From: Weeksellaceae bacterium
Lineage (GTDB): Bacteria; Bacteroidota; Bacteroidia; Flavobacteriales; Weeksellaceae
Assembly: GCA_028694715.1 (NCBI GenBank)
Contig: JAQVKJ010000026.1
Span: forward strand, 1 to 9,793
Direction: 5' to 3'
Length of the DNA: 9,793 nt
Positions 1 to 7,130 of the stretch are shown here, piece by piece. How positions within the stretch are numbered: the stretch's first letter is position 1; the number at the start of each line of letters is the position of its first letter. Below the pieces are notes generated by a model, which had not been told where the DNA came from, searched no databases, and was given only the letters and a program-made list of their open reading frames with translations. The position numbers and the translations under genes were made by a program.

Positions 1-1148
1 CAGGCCCAACACCAGTTTCTGCACTGATTCACGCAGCTACCATGGTAACGGCCGGTATCTTCATGCTGACCCGTTGCAACGAACTGTTTGATATGGTGCC
101 GATGACACAGGGAATTGTCACTTGGATAGGTATCATCACCGCACTGATTACTGCAACAATTGCCATGCGACAAAACGACATCAAAAAGGTGCTCGCCTAC
201 TCCACCGTTTCGCAACTCGGACTGATGTTCGCCGCATTGGGAATGGGTGCCTATGTGGCTGCTGCCTTCCATGTACTCACACACGCATTCTTCAAAGCAT
301 TACTATTCATGGGTTCAGGCTCTGTGATTCACGCCATGGGCGGAGAACAGGACATGACCAAAATGGGAGGCTTGAGAAAACTGATGCCCAAAACAAATAT
401 CACCATGCTGATTGCCTGTTTGGCGATTGCGGGAATTCCTCCACTCAGCGGTTTCTTCTCCAAAGACGAAATGCTGCTCAGCATGTTCCTTGGAAACAAA
501 GCGGTATGGGTACTCGGCTTTGTGGTCTCTGTACTGACCGCATTTTATATGTTCAGATGGTATTTTATGACTTTCTACGGAGAATTGAGAAACAAGGAAG
601 TAAAACCGCACGAGAGTCCTTCCAATATGACAATTCCAATGATGATATTGGCTGTTTTGTCAATCATCGGTGGGTTTGTCGGAATACCGACAGTCTTTGC
701 CGAAAACGGACACAAACTGAACCATTTCCTGTCAGGTGTTACCGGCGTGCACGAAGGCGGACATGAGATTACAGCTTTAACGGAAATTTTGCTGATGGCT
801 GCGCTACTCCTGTTCGTACTGGCCGCAATTGCAGTTACTTATAAAAAATACAACGGCAAAACAGATAGCCACTCAAGTGGGCTGATGAAGCTGTTTGAAG
901 ACAAATGGTATGTTGACGAAATCTATCAGTCAATAGTCATTGGTCCTGTGGAAAATCTGGGGACAGCCTTGAAAAAATATATTGAGAAAGCCGTAATTTC
1001 CAAAACCGTGTTCAGCGTTGGCGGGATTTCTGTGCTGATCTCAAAACAAACGAAATTGATTCAAACCGGAAATATCGGCACCTACATATTGCTGATGCTG
1101 CTGGGAATCGTGATTGGAATAGGGTTTTTCTTTTTTGGAATTTTATAA
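1..1148 (+). CDS. nuoL: NADH-quinone oxidoreductase subunit L (NuoL), 5'-truncated by window edge
   Basis: NuoL is the most distal proton-pumping membrane subunit of respiratory complex I. The reading frame is open from base 3 with no stop, so the gene enters from the left; the ATG at 42 is internal. The first visible residues read GPTPVSALIHAATMVTAG, a NuoL/ND5 signature. About 381 residues are seen, roughly the last 60% of a ~610-residue family member. DIKKVLAYSTVSQLG (encoded from about 177) carries the channel lysine of the central helix. HAFFKALLFMGSGSVIHAMGG follows. GFFSKDE has its aspartate codon at 465-467, matching the acidic residue of broken helix TM12. KWYVDEIY precedes the long amphipathic lateral helix (about 950-1080), and a last hydrophobic helix ends in GIGFFFFGIL. 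Multiple hydrophobic segments agree with an integral membrane protein. nuoM starts 12 bases after the stop, so the genes are surely co-transcribed. The identification rests on family motifs and the L-M-N order. Confidence 0.97.
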   Translation, partial: GPTPVSALIHAATMVTAGIFMLTRCNELFDMVPMTQGIVTWIGIITALITATIAMRQNDIKKVLAYSTVSQLGLMFAALGMGAYVAAAFHVLTHAFFKALLFMGSGSVIHAMGGEQDMTKMGGLRKLMPKTNITMLIACLAIAGIPPLSGFFSKDEMLLSMFLGNKAVWVLGFVVSVLTAFYMFRWYFMTFYGELRNKEVKPHESPSNMTIPMMILAVLSIIGGFVGIPTVFAENGHKLNHFLSGVTGVHEGGHEITALTEILLMAALLLFVLAAIAVTYKKYNGKTDSHSSGLMKLFEDKWYVDEIYQSIVIGPVENLGTALKKYIEKAVISKTVFSVGGISVLISKQTKLIQTGNIGTYILLMLLGIVIGIGFFFFGIL

Positions 1149-1160
1149 AAAGCGAAAAGA

Positions 1161-2573
1161 ATGTTTTTAGTATTACTGATTTTATTGCCATTGGTATTCG
1201 GGGTCGGCCTGAGCCTTTACCCAAACAAAAAGTCATTGGGTTTCATAGGAACGGCCATTAGCGTCTATCTCTTTATTTTTACTTTGCTGTCTGTATTCAA
1301 CGGCAATGGATTCATCCAGAAAGAACTCATAGAACCTTGGTTCAAAATGGGAAGCGTACAATCCTATTTTGCACTGAGTCTTGAAGGATTGGGCGGACTC
1401 ATGGTGCTGCTGAATACTTTTGTTTATTCACTTCTGTTTCTCTATTTCGCTTCCATTAAAAAGAATTACAAAAACAATTTTTATGGATTGTTGCTGATTG
1501 TGTTTGCCGGGTTGAACGGTGTTTTTCTGGCACAGGATCTTTTGCTGTTCTATTTCTTTTGGGAAATCGTATTGATACCTATGTATTTTCTGATTGGACT
1601 TTGGGGAGGCAAAAATAAAATCAGGGCCAATACCACATTCTTTATTTACACCATTTTCGGCTCTTTCCTGATGCTGGCCGGAATCATTTATATCGGTTTC
1701 CAGCTAAAACCCGAAAGCTTGTTACTCAATGATGTGAAAGCAATGACCACCGGTTTCAAAAATTTAGAATTACTCCCCGTACTCTTTCTGATTGCGTTTG
1801 CCATCAAGATTCCACTCTTTCCACTACACTCATGGCAACCTGCTGTTTATAAAGCATCGGACACTTTCGTAACAGTCATACTGAGTGCCCTGATGGCCAA
1901 AATGGGCTTGTTTGCGGTAGTGAACTGGTTCATTGGCATGTTCCCAATCAGATCAATCTCCATCGACAATCTATTGTATGTGGTTGGTTTCGGATTGGTC
2001 TATGCTTCGCTGATTGCTTTGCGTGCAAATCATCTGAAAAAGATAATTGCCTTCAGCTCCATCGCTCATCTTGCTTTGATATTCATGGCACTTTTCACCT
2101 ACTCAGAAATAGGAATCAAAGGAGCTTATTTCCAGATGTTCAGCCATGGAATCGTGGTATTGGGGATGTGGTTAAGCTATGACTATATGAATCGAAAATA
2201 CGGGGTCACAAACATCAAATCGGTCAGAGGTTTGGCAAAAATTGACCCAGCGATTGCAGTATTCTGGACCATTTTCTGTTTGTCTAATCTATCGCTTCCG
2301 CTGACTTCCAATTTCATTGGAGAATTCTCGATGCTCAATGCCTTGTTCTTCTACAATCCAGTGCTCTGCGTAATGGGCTGTATAGGTGCGATTCTTTCTG
2401 CCGCATACACCTGGAGAATGAACAATGCAATTTTGCTTGGTGCACCTAAAAACTTAAAAGACAAACCAAAGAAAATGCCTGCAGTACTCTATCTGGTACT
2501 CGGCATACTGTCATTTGTAGTTATATTGCTGGGTATCTATCCGTCCATCATATTTAATTTAATCCAAAACTAA
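1161..2573 (+). CDS. nuoM: NADH-quinone oxidoreductase subunit M (NuoM)
   Basis: NuoM is the middle antiporter-like membrane subunit of complex I. It is 470 residues, somewhat shorter than the ~509 of E. coli, and strongly hydrophobic throughout. Channel residues can be matched to the family: E135 in FYFFWEIVLIPMYFLIGLWGG (TM5), K216 in AFAIKIPLFPLHSW (TM7), K247 in ALMAKMGLF (TM8), H303 in AFSSIAHLALI, and E388 in SNFIGEFSML (TM12, where NuoM has glutamate). The loop after TM7 reads HSWQPAVYKASDTF where many homologues have HTWxPDxxxxAPT. HTWQ-type sequences are, from memory, common in Bacteroidota, so this looks partly lineage-specific. The start is chosen because MFLVLLILLPLVFG is a normal NuoM N-terminus and follows the nuoL stop by 12 bases. 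The upstream sequence is A-rich with no clear Shine-Dalgarno, as usual in Bacteroidota. The protein works with NuoL and NuoN in the membrane arm. Confidence 0.97.
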   Translation: MFLVLLILLPLVFGVGLSLYPNKKSLGFIGTAISVYLFIFTLLSVFNGNGFIQKELIEPWFKMGSVQSYFALSLEGLGGLMVLLNTFVYSLLFLYFASIKKNYKNNFYGLLLIVFAGLNGVFLAQDLLLFYFFWEIVLIPMYFLIGLWGGKNKIRANTTFFIYTIFGSFLMLAGIIYIGFQLKPESLLLNDVKAMTTGFKNLELLPVLFLIAFAIKIPLFPLHSWQPAVYKASDTFVTVILSALMAKMGLFAVVNWFIGMFPIRSISIDNLLYVVGFGLVYASLIALRANHLKKIIAFSSIAHLALIFMALFTYSEIGIKGAYFQMFSHGIVVLGMWLSYDYMNRKYGVTNIKSVRGLAKIDPAIAVFWTIFCLSNLSLPLTSNFIGEFSMLNALFFYNPVLCVMGCIGAILSAAYTWRMNNAILLGAPKNLKDKPKKMPAVLYLVLGILSFVVILLGIYPSIIFNLIQN

Positions 2574-2588
2574 ACAGAAGCATCCACT

Positions 2589-3980
2589 ATGAATATTATA
2601 TTGACATCAGCTTTATCCGGTATCATCTTTATGTTCAGCGGATTTGTTTCTAAGAAGAAACGACACCAAAGTTTGCTGGCTGCCGTGCTTATGATTGTAA
2701 TAATGATTTCAGCTGCCTGTCAACTGAAAGGACACGAAATCATGGCCGGGAAATATGCCAATATGATTGTTACCGACCAATACAGAATTTATTTTTTCAT
2801 TGCACTCTGTGCAATTGGGCTTTATTATATATTGGTCAACCGAAAAACAATCAGTCAGCCGGGCAAATTGGTTTCGGATTACTATGCATTGATTTTTATT
2901 TCACTGACCGGTATTGCAGCACTGGCAACATTCAACAATCTTCTTTTGTTGTTCATGGGCATCGAAATATTGTCTATACCGGTATATGCACTGGCAGGTG
3001 CTGCCAAACAAAAAATGAAAAGCACCGAAGCAGCCGTCAAATATTTTCTGATGGGTGCATTCTCCACCGGTATCATGCTGATGGGTATCGCACTGATTTA
3101 TGGTGCCACCGGTTCATTTATGATGAATCAAATCACTGCCTATTCTTTTGATATGCAGACGATATATTATCTCGGTTGGGTGCTACTGATTCTATCGCTC
3201 TGTTTCAAAGTTTCAGTTGCCCCCATGCACTACTGGGCACCCGATGTTTACGATGGCTCACCTACTGTGTTTTCTTCCTACATGGTGACCATTGTGAAAG
3301 GCGGTGGATTTCTGGCATTCATTACTGTGATGATGTCCTTCAAAATCACCACCGAAATTATAGCCAAGAACCATCAGTACATGCTGAGTTTCATCATTTT
3401 GCTCACCCTGATTCTTGGTAATTTTTCTGCCATCAAACAAAAAAGTGTCAAAAGAATGCTTGCCTATTCCTCTGTGGTTCAAGCAGGTTATATGATGTTC
3501 GCACTGTTTGTGATAGATCAAGCTTCAAAAGATGCACTCTTATTTTATACCGTCAGCTACGGGCTTTCGAGTGTGGTTTTGTTCTACTCATTGGCCATGG
3601 TAGAAAATGTCAATCACAAAGGCTATTTCGGATTGGCCAAACGCTCACCGCTGCTGGCTTTGTCTTGTGCGGTCGCACTTTTCTCATTGGCAGGGATTCC
3701 TTTTACATCAGGATTTTTGGCCAAGTTCTTCGTATTGAGTGCAGCCATGCATGTTCCCGGTAATTTGTTTTTGATTATTATTGCCTTGGTGCTTGCTGTG
3801 GTCAGCGTATATTATTATTTTAAAGTGATTGTGGTGATGTATTTTAGAAATCCCAAAATCAAAAAAGAAATCAAATTATCGCCTACTTCACAATTTTTGT
3901 TGATACTCGGAACCGCTTTGAACTTTGCGCTGGGTACTTATCCTGATTTACTTTGGAAGTTCCTGGAACTGTTCAGTTAA
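2589..3980 (+). CDS. nuoN: NADH-quinone oxidoreductase subunit N (NuoN)
   Basis: NuoN is the third antiporter-like proton-translocating subunit, lying nearest the hydrophilic arm. It is 463 residues, typical for this phylum (E. coli about 485). Motifs: E126 in LLFMGIEILSIPVYALAG (TM5), K151 in AAVKYFLMGAFSTG, K207 in SLCFKVSVAPMHYWAPDVYDG (TM7), K237 in TIVKGGGFLAF (TM8), SVKRMLAYSSVVQAGYMM (about 286-303), and K379 in TSGFLAKFFVL. At this last position NuoN has lysine where NuoL and NuoM have an acidic residue, which supports the subunit assignment. The start lies 15 bases after the nuoM stop, with a purine patch (CAGAAG) upstream. It is the last gene of the nuo unit: the next gene, pabB, is convergent and its stop codon begins 19 bases after the nuoN stop. 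No strong terminator is seen after nuoN. Confidence 0.97.
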   Translation: MNIILTSALSGIIFMFSGFVSKKKRHQSLLAAVLMIVIMISAACQLKGHEIMAGKYANMIVTDQYRIYFFIALCAIGLYYILVNRKTISQPGKLVSDYYALIFISLTGIAALATFNNLLLLFMGIEILSIPVYALAGAAKQKMKSTEAAVKYFLMGAFSTGIMLMGIALIYGATGSFMMNQITAYSFDMQTIYYLGWVLLILSLCFKVSVAPMHYWAPDVYDGSPTVFSSYMVTIVKGGGFLAFITVMMSFKITTEIIAKNHQYMLSFIILLTLILGNFSAIKQKSVKRMLAYSSVVQAGYMMFALFVIDQASKDALLFYTVSYGLSSVVLFYSLAMVENVNHKGYFGLAKRSPLLALSCAVALFSLAGIPFTSGFLAKFFVLSAAMHVPGNLFLIIIALVLAVVSVYYYFKVIVVMYFRNPKIKKEIKLSPTSQFLLILGTALNFALGTYPDLLWKFLELFS

Positions 3981-3986
3981 TTCGTT

Positions 3987-4007
3987 TTGGTTTGAATATT
4001 CAGCCAA
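3987..4007. terminator. Weak hairpin at the nuoN/pabB convergent junction (candidate)
   Basis: The 19-base gap between the two stop codons, plus the last pabB codons, holds an imperfect inverted repeat: TTGG at 3987-3990 pairs with CCAA at 4004-4007, a T bulges, and the core TGAATATTCA (3993-4002) is a perfect 10-base palindrome overlapping the pabB stop. It could form a short stem on either strand. There is no run of T after it in either direction, so it is at best a weak bidirectional terminator or an RNA 3'-end stabiliser. Such a short AT-rich palindrome could also be chance. Confidence 0.25.
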
Positions 4008-4971
4008 CCGGCAAATAAATCTTCTGAATCAGTTCATCGTATTCTTTCTGGGGGTCGCTGTTTGCAGTAATTCCGCCACCGCTTTTGAAGTAGAGTTGTT
4101 CCCCTTGTTTTTCAATAAAACGAATGGCCACCGCCGAATCCAAATTTTCACCGTCAAACCATCCAAAAATTCCGGTATAATATCCGCGCGGCACATCTTC
4201 AACCGATTGGATAATTTCAACCGTTTTCTTTTTGGGCGCACCGCTGACAGAGCCTGCCGGAAGGATTTTCAATAAATTTTCTCCAAAACTATTTTCCCAG
4301 CCTTCTTTCAGATTTCCGCTGACCGCTGAACTCGTCTGCAGGATTTCACCTTTGTGGGTTTTGATTTTTTCAATGTAACGAAAACGATTCACCCTGACTT
4401 TCTCCGCAATCATCGATAAATCATTGCGCATCAAATCCACGATGGTATGATGTTCCCAGGCTTCTTTTTCATTTTCAAGCAGGATTTTTTTAGCCTCCGG
4501 AATTTCGGCATCAATCGTGCCTTTCATTGGAAAAGTCGAAATTTGATTTCCCTTGATTTGAACAAAACTTTCGGGCGAAAAAACCACAAAATTGTCTTTC
4601 AAACAAAGTTTATAAGGCGCATTGCTCGCATAAAATATTTCCTTCAGACTAAGATTGCAGTCGATTGGCGTCGGAAAAGTCAGATTCAGCAAAAATGAAT
4701 TTCCGTTGTTCAGTTCTTCGATGACCGTATATAATTTTTTGAAATAATTCTTTTTGTCAATCGCGGTATAAGTCAGTTCCGGTTTTGGAATCTGAATTTG
4801 CTCATTTGCATTTGTTTTTCCTTTGAAGTTGTACAAAATTCCGTTCTTTTCGGCTTCCTCCAATTTACAAACCATGGGTCGTTTCAATTCAAAATCAATC
4901 AGAAAGAAATACGGAATTTTTTGAACCGTATATTCTGAAATCTGTTTTGAAAATTGTGAAATGTCCATCAT
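4000..4971 (-). CDS. pabB: Aminodeoxychorismate synthase component I (PabB), short form
   Basis: PabB joins chorismate with ammonia supplied by PabA to make 4-amino-4-deoxychorismate, the precursor of p-aminobenzoate and folate. The protein has 323 residues against about 450 in E. coli; the reduction is in the N-terminal half, and short PabB forms are usual in Bacteroidota. The chorismate-binding core is intact: FPMKGT with K150, the lysine that separates PabB (PIKGT-like) from anthranilate synthase (PIAGT-like); HHTIVDLMRNDLSMIAEKVRV (about 174-194); LPAGSVSGAPKKKTVEII (237-254); GYYTGIFGW (263-271); and FKSGGGITANSDPQKEYDE (295-313). I see no fused aminodeoxychorismate lyase (PabC) domain. 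The first ATG overlaps the pabA stop as ATGA (4968-4971); a second ATG follows directly, so the start is uncertain by one codon. The main alternative, TrpE, is unlikely because of K150, the short length and the absence of other trp genes. Confidence 0.92.
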   Translation of the reverse strand: MMDISQFSKQISEYTVQKIPYFFLIDFELKRPMVCKLEEAEKNGILYNFKGKTNANEQIQIPKPELTYTAIDKKNYFKKLYTVIEELNNGNSFLLNLTFPTPIDCNLSLKEIFYASNAPYKLCLKDNFVVFSPESFVQIKGNQISTFPMKGTIDAEIPEAKKILLENEKEAWEHHTIVDLMRNDLSMIAEKVRVNRFRYIEKIKTHKGEILQTSSAVSGNLKEGWENSFGENLLKILPAGSVSGAPKKKTVEIIQSVEDVPRGYYTGIFGWFDGENLDSAVAIRFIEKQGEQLYFKSGGGITANSDPQKEYDELIQKIYLPVG

Positions 4972-5537
4972 CTTAATATTGTAAAATGGGTTAAAATTTC
5001 TTTTCCGAAAGCAGTGAGAAATGACTCGGGATGAAACTGAATGCCAAAGATTGGAACTGTTTGATGTTGAACTGCCATGATGTATTTTCCAGACTTGGCT
5101 GTAATTTCAAGTTCATCCGGAAATTTATCCGACGAAACCGTCCAGGAATGATACAAACCGACTTCTATTTTTTGAGGTAGTCCATAGAAAATCGGTGAAT
5201 TTTTTATGATTTCAACAGACCGTTTTTGTCCGTGCACCACATTTTTCAATCGATACAAACTTCCGCCAAAATGGGTGCAAATCGCCTGATGTCCCAGACA
5301 AATTCCCAACAATGGTTTTCGGTTCTCGACACTGTGTTCAATCACCTGATTCAAAAGCGGAAAATCTTCGGGTTTCATTGGACCTGGTGAAATTACGAAA
5401 TGTGAAAATTCATCCAAATCGCTGATTCTCAATTCATCATAATTGATTACCCGATAAACACAATCGCCAATTTCACGCAAAATATTGACGATGTTGTATG
5501 TAAATGAATCGTTGTTGTCGATTAATAACAGCTGCAT
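4968..5537 (-). CDS. pabA: Aminodeoxychorismate synthase component II / glutamine amidotransferase (PabA)
   Basis: This is a class I glutamine amidotransferase that hydrolyses glutamine and passes ammonia to PabB. Its 189 residues match the usual 185-200 for PabA/TrpG. The N-terminus MQLLLIDNNDSFTYNIV is the standard family start. SPGP (50-53) is the oxyanion-strand motif, GICLGHQAI carries the catalytic nucleophile C80, HGQKRSVEI (102-110) is a conserved loop, and GIQFHPES holds the H169/E171 pair that completes the triad. It overlaps pabB by four bases. PabA and TrpG cannot be told apart by sequence alone; partner PabB, with its lysine signature, decides for p-aminobenzoate synthesis, although in some bacteria one such subunit serves both pathways. 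The gene lies 56 bases after the terminator that ends lpd, so it probably has its own promoter. Confidence 0.92.
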   Translation of the reverse strand: MQLLLIDNNDSFTYNIVNILREIGDCVYRVINYDELRISDLDEFSHFVISPGPMKPEDFPLLNQVIEHSVENRKPLLGICLGHQAICTHFGGSLYRLKNVVHGQKRSVEIIKNSPIFYGLPQKIEVGLYHSWTVSSDKFPDELEITAKSGKYIMAVQHQTVPIFGIQFHPESFLTAFGKEILTHFTILR

Positions 5538-5556
5538 AAACTGAATTTCATTAGCG

Positions 5557-5564
5557 CAAAAATC
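5557..5564 (-). promoter_or_regulatory. Possible -7 promoter element for pabAB
   Basis: Read on the minus strand this is GATTTTTG, seven of eight positions matching the Bacteroidota -7 consensus TAnnTTTG. It lies 19 bases before the pabA ATG and downstream of the lpd terminator, where a promoter is needed. A TTTG that could serve as the -33 element (at 5589-5592) sits 24 bases away instead of the preferred ~19-21, so the fit is imperfect. In AT-rich DNA such matches arise by chance. Confidence 0.3.
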
Positions 5565-5593
5565 GGGAATTTTTTTAAGAAGTCAGTACAAAT

Positions 5594-5628
5594 AAATCAG
5601 GGCTTCACGAATAGTAAAGCCCTGATTT
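5594..5628 (-). terminator. Intrinsic terminator of the lpd transcript
   Basis: A perfect 12-base-pair stem, AAATCAGGGCTT at 5594-5605 against AAGCCCTGATTT at 5617-5628, with an 11-base loop. It lies 22 bases beyond the lpd stop in the direction of lpd transcription. On the minus strand the stem runs into GATTTATTTG, a T-rich but interrupted tail; on the plus strand it is followed by TT and then ATACATTTTT. It is the strongest hairpin in the window and separates lpd from pabAB. Confidence 0.85.
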
Positions 5629-5649
5629 TTATACATTTTTAACAGTACT

Positions 5650-7041
5650 TTAAATATGAATCGAATGCCCGTAAGCATCTTCCACCGCTTCCATAATCGC
5701 TTCGGACATGGTCGGATGCGGATGAACAGATTTCATGATTTCATTGGCGGTGGTTTCTAATTTTCTGGCGACCACCACTTCTGCAATCATCTCGGTTACG
5801 CCTTCGCCAATCATGTGACAACCCAACCATTCACCATATTTGGCATCAAAAATCACCTTGATAAAACCATCCGGCGCACCGTTGGCCACCGCTCGGCCAT
5901 TGGCCGAAAACGGAAATTTACCCACCTTGATGTCATAGCCGGCTTCTTTGGCTTTTGCTTCGGTCAGACCGACAGATGCAATCTCGGGAGAACAGTAAGT
6001 ACAACCGGGGACATTGCCGAAATCAATCGGTTCTACATGCATTCCCGCAATTTTTTCAACACACAAAATCGCTTGTGCTGACGCAAGATGCGCCAAATCC
6101 TGTCCGTGCACCACATCACCAATGGCGTAATAACCGGCCACATTGGTTTGACAAAAGTCGTTGACCGAAATTTTTCCTCTTTCGGTTGCAATCCCAACTT
6201 CCTCCAAACCGATGTTCTCGGTATTGGGTGTTACTCCGACCGCCGAAAGTAAAATGTCGGCTTCTAATATTTCTTCTCCTTTGGAAGTCTTCACCTTGGC
6301 TTTCACGCCACTTCCTGAAGTATCGACCGAAGTCACTTCTGAGCTTGTCATGATTTTGATACCGCTCTTTTTGAGTGATCTTTCGAGTTGTTTTGAAATG
6401 TCTTCATCTTCCACAGGAACGATTCTCGGCATGAATTCAACGATGGTCACTTCGGTACCGATGGTATGATAGAAACTTGCGAATTCTACACCGATGGCTC
6501 CACTGCCCACTACAATCATCTTTTTGGGCTGCTCTGGCAATACCAAAGCTTCCCGATAACCGATGATTTTCTTGCCGTCCTGCGGCATGGAAGGCAGCAC
6601 TCTGGAGCGACCGCCCGTGGCAATGATGATGTGATCGGCAGAAATCTCACTCGAACTTCCGTTCGCTGCTTTGACCGCTATTTTTTTGCCGGGCAGCACT
6701 TTGGCTTCGCCTTGGATAACTTCAATTTTATTTTTTTTCATCAGAAACTGCACGCCCTTGCTCATTTTGTCGGCTACACCGCGGCTTCTTTTGACGATGT
6801 TGCCAAATTCAAAACCGATTTTTTCGGGTTTGTTGAAACCAAAATCTTCTGCATGATTCAGATATTCAAATACATGTGCACTTTTCAGCAAAGCCTTGGT
6901 CGGGATGCAACCCCAATTCAGGCAGATTCCGCCCAATTCGGCTTTTTCTATGATTGCCACTTTTTTACCCAATTGTGCTGCGCGAATCGCCGCAACATAT
7001 CCGCCGGGTCCGCTTCCGATAACTGCTATTTCAAATTTCAT
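5650..7041 (-). CDS. lpdA: Dihydrolipoyl dehydrogenase (E3)
   Basis: This is a cytosolic flavoprotein that reoxidises dihydrolipoyl groups of pyruvate and 2-oxoglutarate dehydrogenases, branched-chain oxo acid dehydrogenase or the glycine cleavage system, making NADH. I take the start at 7041 (463 residues) because MKFEIAVIGSGPGGYVAA begins like other Bacteroidota E3 proteins; an in-frame ATG at 7071 would add ten polar residues (MSTSVQNQYE). Numbered from 7041: GSGPGG (9-14) binds FAD; GGICLNWGCIPTKA carries the redox disulfide C40/C45; VVGSGAIGVEFASF (177-190) is the NAD site; YYAIGDV (304-310) is the second FAD contact; HPHPTMSEA (440-448) gives the catalytic H442/E447 pair. Length and motif order match the full family, with no lipoyl domain fused at the N-terminus. 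No E1, E2 or gcv gene is adjacent, so its partner complex cannot be read from context. A clear terminator follows. Confidence 0.95.
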   Translation of the reverse strand: MKFEIAVIGSGPGGYVAAIRAAQLGKKVAIIEKAELGGICLNWGCIPTKALLKSAHVFEYLNHAEDFGFNKPEKIGFEFGNIVKRSRGVADKMSKGVQFLMKKNKIEVIQGEAKVLPGKKIAVKAANGSSSEISADHIIIATGGRSRVLPSMPQDGKKIIGYREALVLPEQPKKMIVVGSGAIGVEFASFYHTIGTEVTIVEFMPRIVPVEDEDISKQLERSLKKSGIKIMTSSEVTSVDTSGSGVKAKVKTSKGEEILEADILLSAVGVTPNTENIGLEEVGIATERGKISVNDFCQTNVAGYYAIGDVVHGQDLAHLASAQAILCVEKIAGMHVEPIDFGNVPGCTYCSPEIASVGLTEAKAKEAGYDIKVGKFPFSANGRAVANGAPDGFIKVIFDAKYGEWLGCHMIGEGVTEMIAEVVVARKLETTANEIMKSVHPHPTMSEAIMEAVEDAYGHSIHI

Positions 7042-7092
7042 TTCGTATTGATTTTGAACGGATGTGCTCATCCGAAAATTCGACTGCTAAAT

Positions 7093-7104
7093 TAAGAATT
7101 CTTA
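7093..7104. promoter_or_regulatory. 12-base perfect palindrome upstream of lpd
   Basis: TAAGAATTCTTA is a perfect palindrome in the 59-base gap between the GH92 stop and the first possible lpd start. On the minus strand it overlaps the downstream part of the candidate promoter at 7099-7129. It could be an operator half-site pair for a dimeric regulator, but short AT-rich palindromes are common by chance and no second copy was noticed in the window. Confidence 0.2.
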
Positions 7105-7129
7105 TATGAATTTTATCCATCCCTCCAAA
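7099..7129 (-). promoter_or_regulatory. Possible lpd promoter in the GH92-lpd gap
   Basis: On the minus strand TTTG (7126-7129) is followed after 19 bases by TATAAGAA (7099-7106). The spacing is right for Bacteroidota promoters and the first two bases fit TAnnTTTG, but the TTTG part of the -7 element is missing; it looks more like a plain TATA-type -10. No hairpin terminator lies between the GH92 gene and lpd, so read-through from GH92 is equally possible. Confidence 0.22.
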
Positions 7130-7130
7130 G

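Noticed and set aside
42..44. ATG as the start codon of nuoL
   Set aside because: The preceding in-frame codons encode GPTPVSALIHAAT, an internal part of NuoL, so the ATG is internal and the gene begins before the window.
122..766. 214-codon open frame overlapping nuoL in another frame
   Set aside because: nuoL has full-length family motifs here. The alternative product is rich in Arg, His and Cys with no family resemblance.
4000..5537. Anthranilate synthase (trpE/trpG) as the identity of the chorismate-using pair
   Set aside because: The large subunit has PMKGT with a lysine where TrpE has alanine, is short, and no trp genes are adjacent, so PabB/PabA is the better call.
5541..5560. Small upstream reading frame starting at an ATG 14 bases before pabA (at 5549-5551, minus strand)
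   Set aside because: It is out of frame with pabA, has no ribosome-binding signal and sits next to the candidate promoter. It is most likely a chance ATG in AT-rich leader sequence.
6466..7095. 209-codon open frame on the plus strand, antisense to lpd
   Set aside because: It lies inside a clearly conserved minus-strand gene. Its predicted protein is rich in His, Phe and Asp with no recognisable domain, which is typical of a reverse-strand shadow of coding DNA.
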